Below, piece after piece: positions 1 through 11,630 of a stretch of DNA of 64,000 nt. The stretch's first letter is position 1, and each line of letters begins with the position of its first letter. Location of the stretch: the NCBI GenBank assembly GCA_051453625.1, contig JBOZIK010000001.1:73838992-73902991 (forward strand), written 5' to 3'. The notes below the pieces were generated by a model, which saw only the letters and a list, made by a program, of their open reading frames with translations, did not search any database and was not told where the DNA came from. Made by a program: the position numbers and the translations under genes. The DNA comes from Welwitschia mirabilis. Its lineage: Eukaryota > Gnetophyta > Gnetopsida > Welwitschiales.

Positions 1-879
1 TTGTTATAATAGTCATGATATCTACTACTTGAAATAAGATAAAAGCATATTGATATATATCACTTGAAGAACTAGAAGAGGATACATTTTATATTCCAAA
101 GGATAATAGATAATCAAGTTTAAAATGATATTTGTGAACCATAACCTTTACCAATTGAAACAAAATCACATAGACATATCTCTTGAGGAGCTAGACATAC
201 TTAATAAACTTTCAATTGAAATATACTCATGGAAATCTACTATCATCATATAAAAGCATTTTAATAACTAAATAATCAAAACGTTTCATAATTAAAAATG
301 TATTAATTATTTTCCAAGACTTATTTCTCTTTTTAAGGAGAAGAGAAAAGAAATAGAGATATAAGAATCTAATGCTTCACCTACACCTGTACCTTCTTGA
401 AAGTCTAATACTCCCCTTGAATCTGTGACTCTTAGAAATATTAACTATTATGCAGTAAATTTTTTTTAAAAATAGTACAAAAAAGATGTTTATAATTCTT
501 TAATATGTTTTTCTCATATATGTATTCAAATATGAAGATTTCTGCAATGAAAGTTCTAGAATTTTTAAAAAGATCTATGACTAATGCTAGCATAACAATA
601 CCACTTTGAAAAGATAAATATCAAGCACAAAATTTAACTTTAACTACATCAAACTTCAAGTTACAAATTTAATGTAATAGAGTTAAGATATTAAGGATGT
701 TATCTAATTTAACTACTTAATTCTTCAAGTTTATATATGAATTAATGTATCATTTAGTGTCTTGAGATTTTGTAGTCTTATTAATAACCAGATCATTATT
801 GCATTGGGTTTTAACATAATTATTATGCCTTAAGTAACTACTACATATGTGATAAGGATGTTTATTCTTGGTTCTAAGA

Positions 880-2640
880 TTTAATTTAACTTTAGGTACT
901 CAAACATTTCTTGGTCTATTTTACACAAAATTATATACCAATTTACCATGCCTTTTGGCATTATTAGTATAATACCTATCTTTAAATTTTATTAGAAACC
1001 TGCATTCATAATGACCTCTATAATAATAATAATAGCAAATGATTTTATTTATATAAGAAAAATGCTCATACCTTGTCTTATAATTCCATTTTTGCAAATA
1101 GAGAGTCTTAAGGACTAGTTGTAGCTTCATTATGTTCTAAGCCACTCCTTTCATTTGGATTTTTACCTTGACTAAGCATGATGTTTAAGGCTTATTTGCC
1201 TTATGTAAAGTGTTTAATGATTTTCTTTAAATATAAAAGTTCTTATATTACATTCTCTAAAACATGAATTAGTCTACTAATCTCAGCTTTAAGAAATGAG
1301 TTTTCAGTGGATAATTTACTATAAGTATTTTTTCCTATTTATATTCCTTTTCAAAATATTAAGTAATCTTTTCATCATTATATATAATTTTTAAAAATTA
1401 ATAAACTTTTTAACAATTATGTCATATTTTTTATGAATACTCATCAGTATCTGAACCATATTCTTATTCTAAATTATTGCATTCATCCTGAGTATGTACT
1501 GTGGACATGTAGAAAGGATGTGCTTTCTCATTATCTGATGCTTTATTTTTTGTAGCTGCATCATCTTCATCTCATCTAATAAAGAATGGTTTCTTTCTTT
1601 TGGGATCTTTCTTTTATTCATCTTCCTATAATCTATTAGTACTAGGATATTTCAAGGTAATATATTCTATTCCTACACATACCCAACATTGTATTTTTGA
1701 AACATTTGAAAAAGAAGTATTATTAGATGACTTACCATTAGCCTTATCTTTTGTTTAAAATCCAAATAACATTTTGAGATCATATCTTCTATTATACTTG
1801 CATGAAAGTAGTGTTTTTACTCATTTTAGGATGAATACTAGTTCCTCATCTTCATTATTAGAAGTAAATTATTTATAATATTCATTTATATTTTCTTTTG
1901 ATCTCTGATTTGTATTATAGCTTGTCTTAAGTGTAATAGGTTTTTTCTTCAAGGCTTCATCTTATATGAGATTTACTTCATATATTGTAAGTGTAGTCTA
2001 TAGCTCTTCTATCTTTATTATGCTGAAATATCTAGATTCTTCCATGGCTATGGTTTTTGGCCTATAATCAATGGTTAGTAATCTAAAAACCTTTTGAATT
2101 ATCTTTGCCTTAGGAAGATCTTATCCAATGCCATGTATTGCATTCATAATGTTTGAAATCTAGTAAAGCACTCATGAACTCTTTCTTCTTCGTTTATTTG
2201 AGATTGTTAAATTGGTTTATTCAAACTAGAAGCTTGGATTTTTTAATAATAGATGTGCCTTTTGTATATTCTAAGTAGAACATTCCAAATTTCTTGTGCT
2301 ATCTTATAACCTAATATTCTATTAAATGTTTCTATAGATAAAGTAGAAAAAAGTAAATTCTTAGCTTTAGAGTCATTTATGAAAGTAGCATTTTCTTCAT
2401 TTATCTAGTATTTCCTTTTGTTGATTTGAATAATTGTATTTCATGTAGTATTTGTAATGATTTTTATTGGATTTATGTATCCTTCTTCTATGCTTTACCA
2501 TACCTAAAACTTAAAAGAATGTAATTATAACCACATCCCCATCTTCCAATAGGCATAGTTTATTCCATCAAAGAGCAAAGGTTTAACAAATGATATCCTT
2601 TGCATTATTCACTTAATAAAATTACTCCTTTTCGTGAGTA
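880..2640 (-). pseudogene. gag remnant of E1
   Basis: Decayed copia gag read on the minus strand, with stops and frameshifts throughout. Near 1646-1696 a degraded zinc knuckle can be read: CWVC, then six residues, then YITLKYP, where gag nucleocapsid proteins of this family have a CX2CX4HX4C knuckle. The His and last Cys are both Tyr here. The knuckle of living elements binds retrotransposon RNA during packaging. Upstream, the 2000-2300 stretch aligns with the gag body of E2 (25.3-26.0 kb) and E3 (43.7-44.3 kb). No frame remains open for more than about 70 codons, so this is a fossil. Confidence 0.6.
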
Positions 2641-2644
2641 CCCA

Positions 2645-2655
2645 TTCTAATACCA
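2645..2655 (-). other. primer-binding site of E1 (initiator Met tRNA type)
   Basis: On the minus strand this reads TGGTATTAGAA, two bases after the LTR end. Ty1/copia elements of this group use TGGTATCAGAG, complementary to the 3' end of initiator tRNA-Met. The two differences are C to T and G to A. E2 keeps the exact 11-mer at the equivalent place. Confidence 0.7.
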
Positions 2656-2657
2656 CT

Positions 2658-4275
2658 TGTGGATCATTAAACTCAAAGAGAATGGTTGAATATATTTCAT
2701 CAAAAGAAAACTTACCCTCAAAAAGAATAAAAAACATAATAAAAAACATTACCAAGATAACATGATTCCCCAACCTAGGTACATCCATGCATAGTGGGTA
2801 GCTTCTAATCACACCTCCTGATATTCTTGATCTATAAGAAAATAATGGTTTTTTGTCATAACATCAATCTTACATCAAGTAAGAGTCTTCTCACAAGATA
2901 AAAATCCCCTCCCCCCTCCCTCCCCCACCCTAAGGGAATAGGTATTTTCACAAGTGCACCATGAACCTTTACAATAGTAAAAGTCTTCTTACAAGGTAAC
3001 ACTCTATCCTATGAAAGGGAATAGTGGTTTTAAAAGGCATATTACAAACCTATATAACAATGAGAATCTCCTCACAATGCAGAAATCTTTCCCCCATAAG
3101 GAAATAATGTTTTTATAGCTAACTAATAATCTAACATCTAATAATTTCCTAAAAGCATAATAACAAATGCACGCCCATATAAGAATTGCCTTACAAATTA
3201 TTTGATATTAAAGAAATGGCATTTTACAACAATATTCAATAATAAGATAGTACACAATAAATAATAAAAAATATAACACAACTATAAGCTTTAAGATATT
3301 TCTTTAATGAAGATTTAAGGTCTTTGATATTGTTGTTATTGTCAAAAGTATGAATGAATAATGCAGTAATGAAGATCCAAGATCAAATAATAACAGAAGT
3401 GCTAGCTTCTTTGCAATAATGCCTTGATTTTTTTTGAGAAGTATCTTTTACTATGCACACTTTCTTTTAATGTTAATCATTGAGAGCCAAGAAATCTCTA
3501 TATTTCTAATTGATCAATGAAGTGTCAAAAGTTATTTTTAGATTAATGATGTTAAGGCTTTATAAGATCAAAAAATATCTAGCCATTTTAGCTTGAAAGT
3601 TAGCCATTTGATTTTGAAACTTAAATGTAATGGATAATAAATGTCTATGCTTCGGATGTGTAAATTCAATTTTAATCAATGTGAAGTTCAATCCAAGAAA
3701 TCTTCAATTTTGTAAATGTATTCACTCTAAATGTCTTTACTTTTATAGATGTCTCTAGTAAACTTGCCTAGATTTTGATGAAATTTGCATTATAGTGTCC
3801 TTAACATTAATGATCATGAATCTACAATGTACAAGTTCATAGCTAACCTAAAATGTAAATTATTAGTCAGAAATAACTTGACTTTATTACTTGTTTTAGG
3901 TTAGTATAAATATCTTAAATTGTGTAGACATCTTTATCTATGTTAGATTCAACTTTTAGTTTAGTTGTCTTGAATATAATAGTTATCTTTTAGCCTATGA
4001 TCAAATTATAGTACATTTAAGATGTATTCCGATTTTTAGACATCTTCACTTAATACATCTTCACTAAAAACATCTTAAAATTTTTAGATGTCTTTACTCA
4101 AGACATCTTTAATTTCTCAAATGTCTTCAATCAATTGATTTTGTAGTTTAGTATTTGATTATTTTCATGAGATATTATCTTTGAAGATCCATTATGATTC
4201 TGTACCTATCAACCTATTTAGATAATGATACAAAATATTTAACAAGTAAAATGATCAAAACTAGATTTACCAATA
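2658..4275 (-). repeat. 5' LTR of E1
   Basis: About 1618 bp. On the plus strand it starts TGTGGATCATTAAACTC and ends ATTTACCAATA; the expected terminal CA has decayed to TA. It aligns throughout with the E2 and E3 LTRs. It holds an imperfect tandem array of about 80-84 bp units (2847-3120) and a zone crowded with AGATGTCT/AGACATCT motifs (about 3640-4130). The first array unit carries an unusual C-rich tract (2906-2930). Confidence 0.8.
2906..2930 (-). other. G-quadruplex-type tract in E1 LTR
   Basis: On the minus strand five G runs of 3-6 bases follow one another, each separated by a single base (runs 3, 5, 3, 6, 4). This meets the usual four-run quadruplex pattern with one-base loops. The matching place in the other repeat units and in E2/E3 reads like CTCTTCCCCTTA, so the tract is an expansion private to E1. 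Confidence 0.6.
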
Positions 4276-4369
4276 GAACTGCTACTTATATATAAAGAAC
4301 CTTTACTTTTTTACTGACAACTTAGGAAGGAAAATAAAATGAAAAATAGTTAGAGGATTTATAAATTTT

Positions 4370-4665
4370 TAAGGTAAACATCTCTATTCTAAAAACCATT
4401 TAAGTAAGTACCTTCCTATGCAAAATTCCTTAAAGACATGTGCACTATGAAAAGACACATAAATGTAAAGAGAAAAGCTTTTCTAAGAGAACAAATAAGT
4501 GAAATTCTTTAGAATTAATATTCACTCAAATATGAAGGTCCTCTATGCCTCACAATCATAATTACCATAGATAATAAGCAAATAACTAGGCCTTATTAGA
4601 CTTAGGAGCTAGTGTGAACTTGATTTCCTATGGAACTTATAAAGAGTTAGTCTTATAAGGACTTA
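4370..4665 (+). pseudogene. Athila gag end and aspartic protease remnant (G1)
   Basis: From about 4415 the frame reads YAKFLKDMCTMKR and then KRKAFLREQISEIL, the block that precedes the protease in Athila polyproteins. The protease active-site motif D-L-G-A-S-V-N lies at 4599-4619, with the catalytic Asp codon intact at 4599-4601. Retroviral-type aspartic proteases work as dimers to cut the Gag-Pol polyprotein. The stretch in between needs frameshifts to read through, and stops follow closely, so no protein is made. About 95 bp separate this remnant from the right end of E1. Confidence 0.75.
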
Positions 4666-5282
4666 ATAACATAAAATCTATCTCTAGTTAGTTGATAATT
4701 TTATAAAAAACACATTAAGATTTATAGAAGATGTCATTATTAGGATTGATAGTTGTTACTTCCCATTGGATTTTGTAGTCTTAAAGATGGAAAATACATC
4801 AAAATAATTAGTGCTTATCATTTTACAAAGAGCTTTCCTAGCGATCTTAAATGTTCTAATTACTTGTAGGAAGAGGTTGATGAAAATTTCCTTTGATAAT
4901 AAGATCATAGAATTAAATTTCTTTAATGGCATGAAGATACCATCAAATGATGAAGAGTAGAGCATGTAGATAGAATAGAAATATCTTTAAATAAATAAGA
5001 ATTCATCTCATATTATTTTAAGATTAATAAATTACATTTATTTTAAAATTCATGCTTTATCACTCAAAACTAGAACTTAAATCTTTATTAAATGATTTGA
5101 AATATGCTTTCTTATGGAAAAACTCCACATTTACCATAGTCATGAAGTTGTCCTGAATCTTTTCTTAAGAAGTTCAAGTACTAAAACTCATAAACAACAA
5201 TAGGATAAACTCTTTAAACATTAGGGGCTTTAATCGTAGAATGTGCATGCATCATATTTACTTAGAATATAATGTCAAAGCT
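4666..5282 (+). other. protease-RT linker of G1, degraded
   Basis: No long frame is open. By position this is the connection between protease and RT of the Athila-type element. I see scattered short coding-like patches but nothing that can be named. Confidence 0.4.
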
Positions 5283-6130
5283 ATCCAAAGAAGCCCAGAG
5301 ATAAAATAAACCCCATCTTAAAGAAGGTAGTAAAAAATGAGGTGATCAAGCTTATGGATAATGGAATTATGTATTCTATTTTAGATATCAAATGGGTAAG
5401 TTAAAATTAGACTCTAGTAAAGAAAATAAGAATTACCCATATTAAAAAAAAACACAATAAACTTATCCATACCAAATTCAAGTAAAATGGAGGATGTGCA
5501 TCGACTACTGAAAATTAAATACCATCTCAAGAAAGGATCACTTACCTCTATTATTTTCCGATCAAATCTTAGAGAAAATTCTAAGTCATCAATGTTAATA
5601 TTTCTTAGATAAGTACTTTGGATATAATAAAATTGAAATTATTCTTGAGAACCAAGAAAAAAACTACCTTTACTTGCCCCTATGGAACATTCACCTATAA
5701 ATAAATTCCCTTTTGATTATGCAATGCACTAACCACATTCCAGTATTACATGAGTAGAATCTTCTTTAATTTATTAGATTTAGGTGTCAAAACATTTATT
5801 AACCACTTCTTGATCTATGGAACCTCTTTTAACCATTGTTTATATAACTTAGAATGCATTCTTGAGTGATGTATTTAACAATGCCTTGTACTCAACTAGG
5901 AGAAATGCCACTATATGCTTAATTAAGGTATAGTTTTAGGACATGTAATCTATAAAAAAGGAATCTAAATAGATCTTGTAAAACATTTTCTAATCACACA
6001 TATGCTAACTCATCGAAAATATAAATACATGAGATATTTTCTAGGACATACAAGATACTATAAAAGATTCATTAAGGATTTTAGTAAAATTGCTAAGACA
6101 TTATATAATCTTTTGAGAAAAGATACCACC
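5283..6130 (+). pseudogene. Athila reverse transcriptase remnant (G1)
   Basis: RT blocks follow in the usual order with stops between: the start block around 5286-5390, CID-Y near 5495-5510 followed by KLN, then KDHLPL and DQILEKIL, ENQEKTTFTCPYGTF near 5650-5690, and LCNA near 5715. The active-site box that is FMDD in Athila reads F-I-N-H at 5795-5806, so both catalytic aspartates are lost. Stops replace Arg or Gln at several conserved places, as C-to-T change would cause. The thumb region (FLGHTRYYKRFIKDFSKIAK-like) can be followed to about 6110. RT in living relatives copies the element RNA into DNA. Confidence 0.8.
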
Positions 6131-6209
6131 TTCAACTAGATACTTGAATGTCAATAGACTTTGAATAACATAAGGAAACACTAATTTTCACCTCCATTAT
6201 TCAACCAAT

Positions 6210-6800
6210 TTACTATAATTCACCTTCTAAGCTTATATGCAATGCTAGTGGTTATGCACTTAGAGATATTTTAGAATAGAGAATAGATTAAAAAACCCGT
6301 TGTAATTTATTATGCTAGTTAAACATTGAATAATACTTAATTAAGCTATACTATTATAAAAAAGGAACTATTATCTATAGTTACTACCCTAGAGAAATTT
6401 AGGTGATGTCTTGTAGGATCTGAGGTAATTATCCATATAGATTATTCCACTCTTAGATATCCTTTTGTCAAAAATGACTCAAAACCAAGTCTAATTAGAT
6501 GGATTCTCTTTCTATAGAGTTTAACTTAGAGATTAAAGATAAAAAGGGTTTTAATAATGTAGTTGTAGATTTTCTTTTATGATTAACTAAAGAGAATCCT
6601 TAAATGTCCCTTTTCATTAATAATCCCTTTCCATTAATAACACCTTTCTTAATGAACACCCCTTTTTAGTTAAGGAAGCATTTTGATTTATGGATATTTC
6701 CAACTACCTAGTCTTCAAAGTCATTTCTTCTCATTAGATTCGTAATAATAAAAATAGATTTTTAAGCCAACTCAAATATTTTTTTAGCATAGTCCATATA
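6210..6800 (+). pseudogene. Athila RNase H and linker remnant (G1)
   Basis: Reads CNASGYAL around 6240-6262, then PVVIYYAS near 6295-6320, and KKELLSIVTTLEKFR near 6360-6403. These are the successive blocks of Ty3/gypsy RNase H, which removes the RNA strand after reverse transcription. The patch after 6540 (VADFLL, then FPLITP and LWIF-type residues) matches the linker before the integrase zinc finger. Frameshifts and TAG/TAA stops interrupt it. The first Asp of the catalytic set is Asn here (CNAS instead of CDAS). Confidence 0.7.
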
Positions 6801-6829
6801 TTTTCAAATATTATCTAGACCAAGTCCTT

Positions 6830-8180
6830 TGTAACTATTTAACTTAAACTGAAATACACAAAATTCTTATGGTTGTCATTACTTAGTCAATAAAATAACT
6901 ATAAGAGTTCTTCATTTTGGTTTCTATTAGCCATTTATTTTTAAGTACTCATACCTTTACTACAAATCTAGTGATAATTTCCAAAAATTAGGAAGTTTTT
7001 CATGAAGACAAATGTTGCGATGTCAAATTGTATGTATTTCAGGGGAACTTTAAGTACTTTTATAGGACCTTTATACAGGTTAAATGAAATTCTAATGATT
7101 ATGAAGAGTTAATAGAATGCTCATAAAAACATGTAATATTGATATATTTGAAGGTATTTTAGTTATATTTTATAACTTAACATTTTGAAGAGAAGATTAA
7201 TGATACAAGAGGCTGATTTCTCTTAGATGGAAGCTTTAGGAAGCTTTTCATCCCCATAATCATCTAGATGACAATCAGGATGATAATGTGATGACATGAA
7301 TTTTAGATTGAATGGATAGTTGTGAGCTAAAATATAATGACTCATCTCTTATTATGGGGCATCATCCCCACTGTCATCTAGATGATAAGAAGAATGAACA
7401 CGATTTTACATGAATAAATCTATCTTTGTAATGGAATCATGCACCCCATTTAGGCTATTAGGGTTTTCTATCTAATTTTTAGGTTTTATTTCTAAAAATC
7501 ATAATGTAAAACTAGGAATGCCTCCCTTATCCTCATTCTCAATTCATCTTTTATACTAAATATTCTTGTGATGGGAGATTAAAGGATAAGAGGTCCATTA
7601 ATAGATACAAAGAGAAGTCTTTTTTGGTGTTGGGCTATGTATCCTCCTTTGAGGTGTTGCTACTTTATTTGTATGTGAATGTTAATTCATGATTAATACA
7701 AAGATACCTTTTTACTTTTATTGTATAGCATGACCCTCCCTCATGGTTTATACTAGTTATGATTTAATGATAGTTCATAATTGATCTAGATCATGAGGGT
7801 AAACTTTGTTAACGTTTCTACTATTAGTTTAGATTTGCATTCATTTCATATTGCATTTCCATACTTATATATTCTATTTGATGTATCTTTTAGCTTATGT
7901 TAATTAGAATTAAGTGAAAGTTTTCTTAATTAATATAAGGATTAATCTTGGTAATAGGAAGATTAGTACTTAAATATATTCATCATTTATTACATTTGCA
8001 TTTTATCATCATTCATCTTACATTGCATTTGTATTATTTCTTATTTTTATTTGCTAAAAGAAAAAAAGACTAAAAATACTTTATTGAAATCAATTATCTA
8101 ACTTCTAGCCTAGTACCTTTAATAGATCACGACATTTGGGTTGGCTTATATTTAAAATAGTATGTGTTTTTCTTGCAAGT
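6830..8180. repeat. unidentified insertion or LTR-like block inside G1
   Basis: About 1.3 kb that interrupts G1 between the RNase H linker and the integrase core. It has no open frame and no integrase zinc-finger motif. Two copies of the palindrome CATCTAGATG (7261 and 7375) lie in it. The same palindrome occurs in the LTR and adjacent sequence of G2. The stretch 7441-7500 has the TTAGGGTTTT look of plant LTR ends. A solo LTR of an Athila relative is possible, but I could not find its ends. Confidence 0.35.
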
Positions 8181-8189
8181 GTTTCTGAT

Positions 8190-9096
8190 TTATAGAATTT
8201 ATAAATCTACCTAAGGACTTCAAGGTTACACAAATTCATACTACCAGAACAAATGATATCCCTAAACTTAATTCTCATAGAAAAATCCTTTGACATTTGG
8301 GAAATTAATTTCTAGGGCTCATATCCACCATTAAATAGACATCAGTACATTCTTATTTATATTAATTATGTAAGAAAATGTATTAAGGCATGATCTTGTC
8401 AATTAAGCAATGCTTAAATGGTGATAAAATTCTTTAAGAAAAACATATTAACATGATTTTAATACCTACAAGATTCAATTAACCACAAAAAAATATTTAA
8501 CAAACTTCTTACTAAATATGGGATTACTTACAAAGTAGTAAGAACTTCTCACCCTCAAACAAGTAGCCTAGTTGAGGTTATAAGGAGGAAGATTTATAAG
8601 ATCCTATAAAGATAGTAAACTTAATAAGAAAAGACTAGCTCTTTAAGCTTAGTGATGTTTTGTAATCCTATTGCATTACTTATGCAAATCCCTTAGGAAT
8701 GTTACCATATAGGCTAGTTTACAAAAAATATTATCATCTACTTGTAGAACTTAAGCACAAAGCACACTTAGTAATAAAAATAATAAACTTAGATTTAGAA
8801 TCTACAAGGAAAAATAAGTTCATACAACTTAGCAAATTTATTAAAATTATGAGTAATGCCTATGAAAACATGAGGATGAACAAAGAAAGGATGAATAAAT
8901 TCCATGATTAATACATCCTTAAAAAATTATCCAAAGAAGGGAAACTAGTTTTGCTTTATTACTTATGCTTATGTCAATTTACAAGCAATTCATTACTAAG
9001 TGAAAAGGACCATTTTTAATAAAGTAGGTTTTACCATAGGGGGTATTTCTCATAGAAAACCCTAAAAATCATTAACTATTTAAAGTCAATAAATAT
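8190..9096 (+). pseudogene. Athila integrase remnant (G1)
   Basis: Long, nearly frame-consistent integrase fossil. The core starts with LNLILIEKSFDIWEINF around 8256-8310, where the residue corresponding to the first catalytic Asp of the core (WGIDF) is Asn. YILIYINYV follows near 8345, then FFKKNILT, then KYGITYKVV and the HPQTSS motif near 8515-8570. The C-terminal part 8699-8911 is open for 70 codons (PYRLVYKK, then VELKHKAHLVIK, ending in KERMNKFHD), typical of Athila integrase tails. The GPF end motif and FKVNKY close it at about 9096, where a 10-base gap begins. TAG and TAA stops are common elsewhere. Confidence 0.85.
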
Positions 9097-9106
9097 NNNN
9101 NNNNNN
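9097..9106. other. assembly gap (10 N)
   Basis: Ten Ns directly after the end of the G1 integrase frame. Confidence 1.
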
Positions 9107-10790
9107 CACCTAAAGTACTATCATTTACTTATTCTAGTGGCTTTTGAATTTATGAGGCTTATTGATATAGTTTAATGATTCTTAATTAAAAATTAATAAT
9201 AAGTAATCTCATTATCATGTAAGCAATGGTTAAGATCATGTTTACTTATGCATTTCTATGGAAAAGTACACTTATCTTGAGTGTGATAGTTAAGAGAAAA
9301 TTTACTTAGAATCTCTAATTTTAGTAAAACCTAGTTAAAAAGATGGGATTTAACTTCATATATATTTATTAAGTCTAAAGCTTTTAATTAGGAAAAAATT
9401 TATCTTGATTAGGCTAATTAACCCATGAGCTCTTAAATGTGCATAAAAGATTGATGATAGAAAGATGAACAAAAGGGAGGGAAAAAGTCTCTTCCCCAAA
9501 CACACATAATGTTAATCACCTAATTAGGTTTAGTTAATGACATCAGTGCTATAAATACTTGTTAATAATATAGCTTTGATGATCTAATTATAACATGTTT
9601 AACTACATCAAGGCTATAAATGCTTGTTGATAATGAAGCACTAACTTTTACATAAAACAAAATGCTTAACTCTGTTGGCAAAAAATGTCATAACACTAGA
9701 TTCTCAATGTAATTCAAAGCCTTAAAACTAAGAATATATGCCAAGGTAGAAATGAAAATAAAGAAATAAAAAAGATGGAAATTAAAGGCTTTATGTGAAT
9801 TTATGTCTCTTAACCTTAGGATTTTTTGTGATTTCTTAAATTCATATAAGTTACTTACTTAAAACTTCACTTGGTTGATAGTGTGATTTACTGAAAATAC
9901 AAAACTATAGTAAGGGATATTAACTTAGAATAGTTTACTAATTTATTCATTAATTTATGTTTTAATCTATTAACACATTTATCATCTTCCTTTTCCTTCA
10001 CTTCATCACTCACTGCACTTCATCATGATTTTCATAAGAAGTAAATCATAAGATATTAACTATTTTTATGAATTGACTTCTACTTAGTATTCAATAAAAT
10101 GTTGTTTTATTGTAATTAGTTTTTCCTTTTTTAGTTGTATTATTTTACGTGGTTTTCAATAAAAGAACTCATTATGATCTAAAAACTATTTTCTTAAAAT
10201 AGTTTTAACACATTTTACCATATAAATTTAAGGACAAAGTTGAATTTTAGTTGGGGTAGAACATCTGATTTTTAAGTTGAAATTTTTCATTTTGATGCCT
10301 TAATTAAAAAAATTGGTCATATAAGTATTTTAAAGATACATCATTTTCATGGTTGAGTGTTATAACTTTGACAAATTTTCCGTATTTACCTATTTTGTTA
10401 TTAATGTCTTGCTAAGTCAAAAGCAAAATACTAATTAGTAGGTGTGTTAACATATAAAATTGATATTACAAACAAGTTAAATAGCTAATTACTCTCAATT
10501 GAAGATATTAATATAATTTATTTTATCATGGAAACATGTATTTTATTAATTTTTATAATAACTATGAACTTATCCATTTGCCCATGACATTTCTAGGTTA
10601 ATTATTCCAAATTGAAGACATTGCTTAAAATGAAGATCATTATATCTAGTACGCTTATGTCATCATCTAGAACCATTGATGGCATTGGTCTTTCTACCTC
10701 AAATACATTTAAACTCATATTCTTAACTTATCATTGAGGACTAAAATAGATGTATTTATGTACTTATTCTAATTCCACATAAAAATTAAC
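9107..10790. other. unassigned AT-rich region right of G1
   Basis: No gene recognised. By position it could hold the G1 env-like region or 3' LTR. A direct repeat of about 40 bp occurs at 9533-9575 and 9599-9640, each copy with a TATA-like CTATAAATAC or CTATAAATGC. This would fit an LTR promoter region, but I found no partner LTR. Confidence 0.4.
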
Positions 10791-10799
10791 TTACATCCT

Positions 10800-11190
10800 T
10801 GATGACACAAGGTGGTAATGATGAGGACTCGCAAATAGAAATTTTATAGGGATGAGTAGGATGATGGTGAAGACACATGGCTATGACAATGATTGGTAGT
10901 GGCTATAGCATTTAGGGGAAAAGTATTAGCATTATCATAGGGATCTCTACTAAATGGAAAACATGACAAATCATCCTATCAAATGTTATGATTATGTAAC
11001 ATTATACTTAATGCTATAAGCTAAGAGCTTGTAACCACTCCTCACCTCTAACTCTCTCATAAAAAGATCTTAAACCCTTTATTGTATCATCTTTAGCTTC
11101 AAAAAATTATAGAACCTTAGATTTTTAGTCATAATAACTTTCTAAACAATTCTTTGAGGAAGTAAACTAGTATTCAAGAATTATGAGGAG
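10800..11190 (+). repeat. left arm of an inverted repeat
   Basis: The stretch 11010-11046 (GCTATAAGCTAAGAGC to CACTCCTCACC) is nearly the reverse complement of 12508-12545. The match runs on inward (ATAGAACCTT near 11110 against 12450) and, more weakly, outward (GGTGGTAATG near 10812 against 12890). Together with the right arm it flanks a 714-base gap. Confidence 0.6.
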
Positions 11191-11630
11191 TCCTTCTAAC
11201 ATTCTTTTTACTTTACTGTAAAGTGTTCTTTTTTAATAATACATAAGTTGTTACTTTTAATTCATGAATTAAATTATAATTGAAATGCTTAGTTAGTAAC
11301 TTAATCATTAACATTTATTTGATATTAAGTAATCTCTTTCATCAGTTGGATTAAGTCCTTTAATTTTATAGATTTTAAGTACTTAGAGTCCTTACCTTCT
11401 ATTATTATTAAGATTTTAAAGAATAAGTGATAATTAAGTTTATCATTACTCATATGATGAATATAATAATGTCATCATAATTTAAGCTAAAAACACATGA
11501 TGATTTTAAGTGTATTGTAAGAAAGGAAGTAGATAACATTAGAGTAAAGGATTATTGAAAAATGAATTAGCAAATCCTTGAAGCTAGCTTGCTATTCTTC
11601 TCTTCTAAGTAAAAGTTCAAAATAGAAATT

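Larger units (their letters stand above)
1..4275 (-). mobile_element. E1: partial SIRE-type Ty1/copia LTR element (left-truncated by window)
   Basis: Minus-strand element of which only the 5' part is in the window. From right to left it has a 1.6 kb LTR (2658-4275), a Met-type primer site (2645-2655) and a gag remnant (about 880-2640). Next comes a patch matching the RNase H tail seen in E2 and E3 (about 640-830), then non-coding sequence to the window edge. The LTR and internal sequence match E2 (18812-27744) and E3 (37502-62042) along their length. The protease/GAG-preintegrase stretch of about 0.6 kb that E2 keeps is missing here. The right flank at 4276 is Athila gag/protease sequence, so E1 sits inside G1. 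Its other LTR and target duplication lie outside the window. Confidence 0.8.
4276..9096 (+). mobile_element. G1: Athila-type Ty3/gypsy element, pol part
   Basis: Plus-strand pol fossil in the order gag end/protease, RT, RNase H, integrase, which is the Ty3/gypsy order. Motifs fit the Athila group: DLGASVN protease, LCNA near the RT palm, and an integrase tail with a PYRLV box followed by a VELKHKAH block. Its gag start lies left of E1, outside the window. Right of 9096, after a 10-base gap, no clear LTR was found. About 1.3 kb of unrelated sequence (6830-8180) interrupts it before the integrase core. Many in-frame stops make it inactive. Confidence 0.8.

Noticed and set aside
921-1130. 69-codon frame in E1
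   Set aside because: Falls in gag-linker sequence that is shared with E2/E3 without being open there; a leftover of decay.
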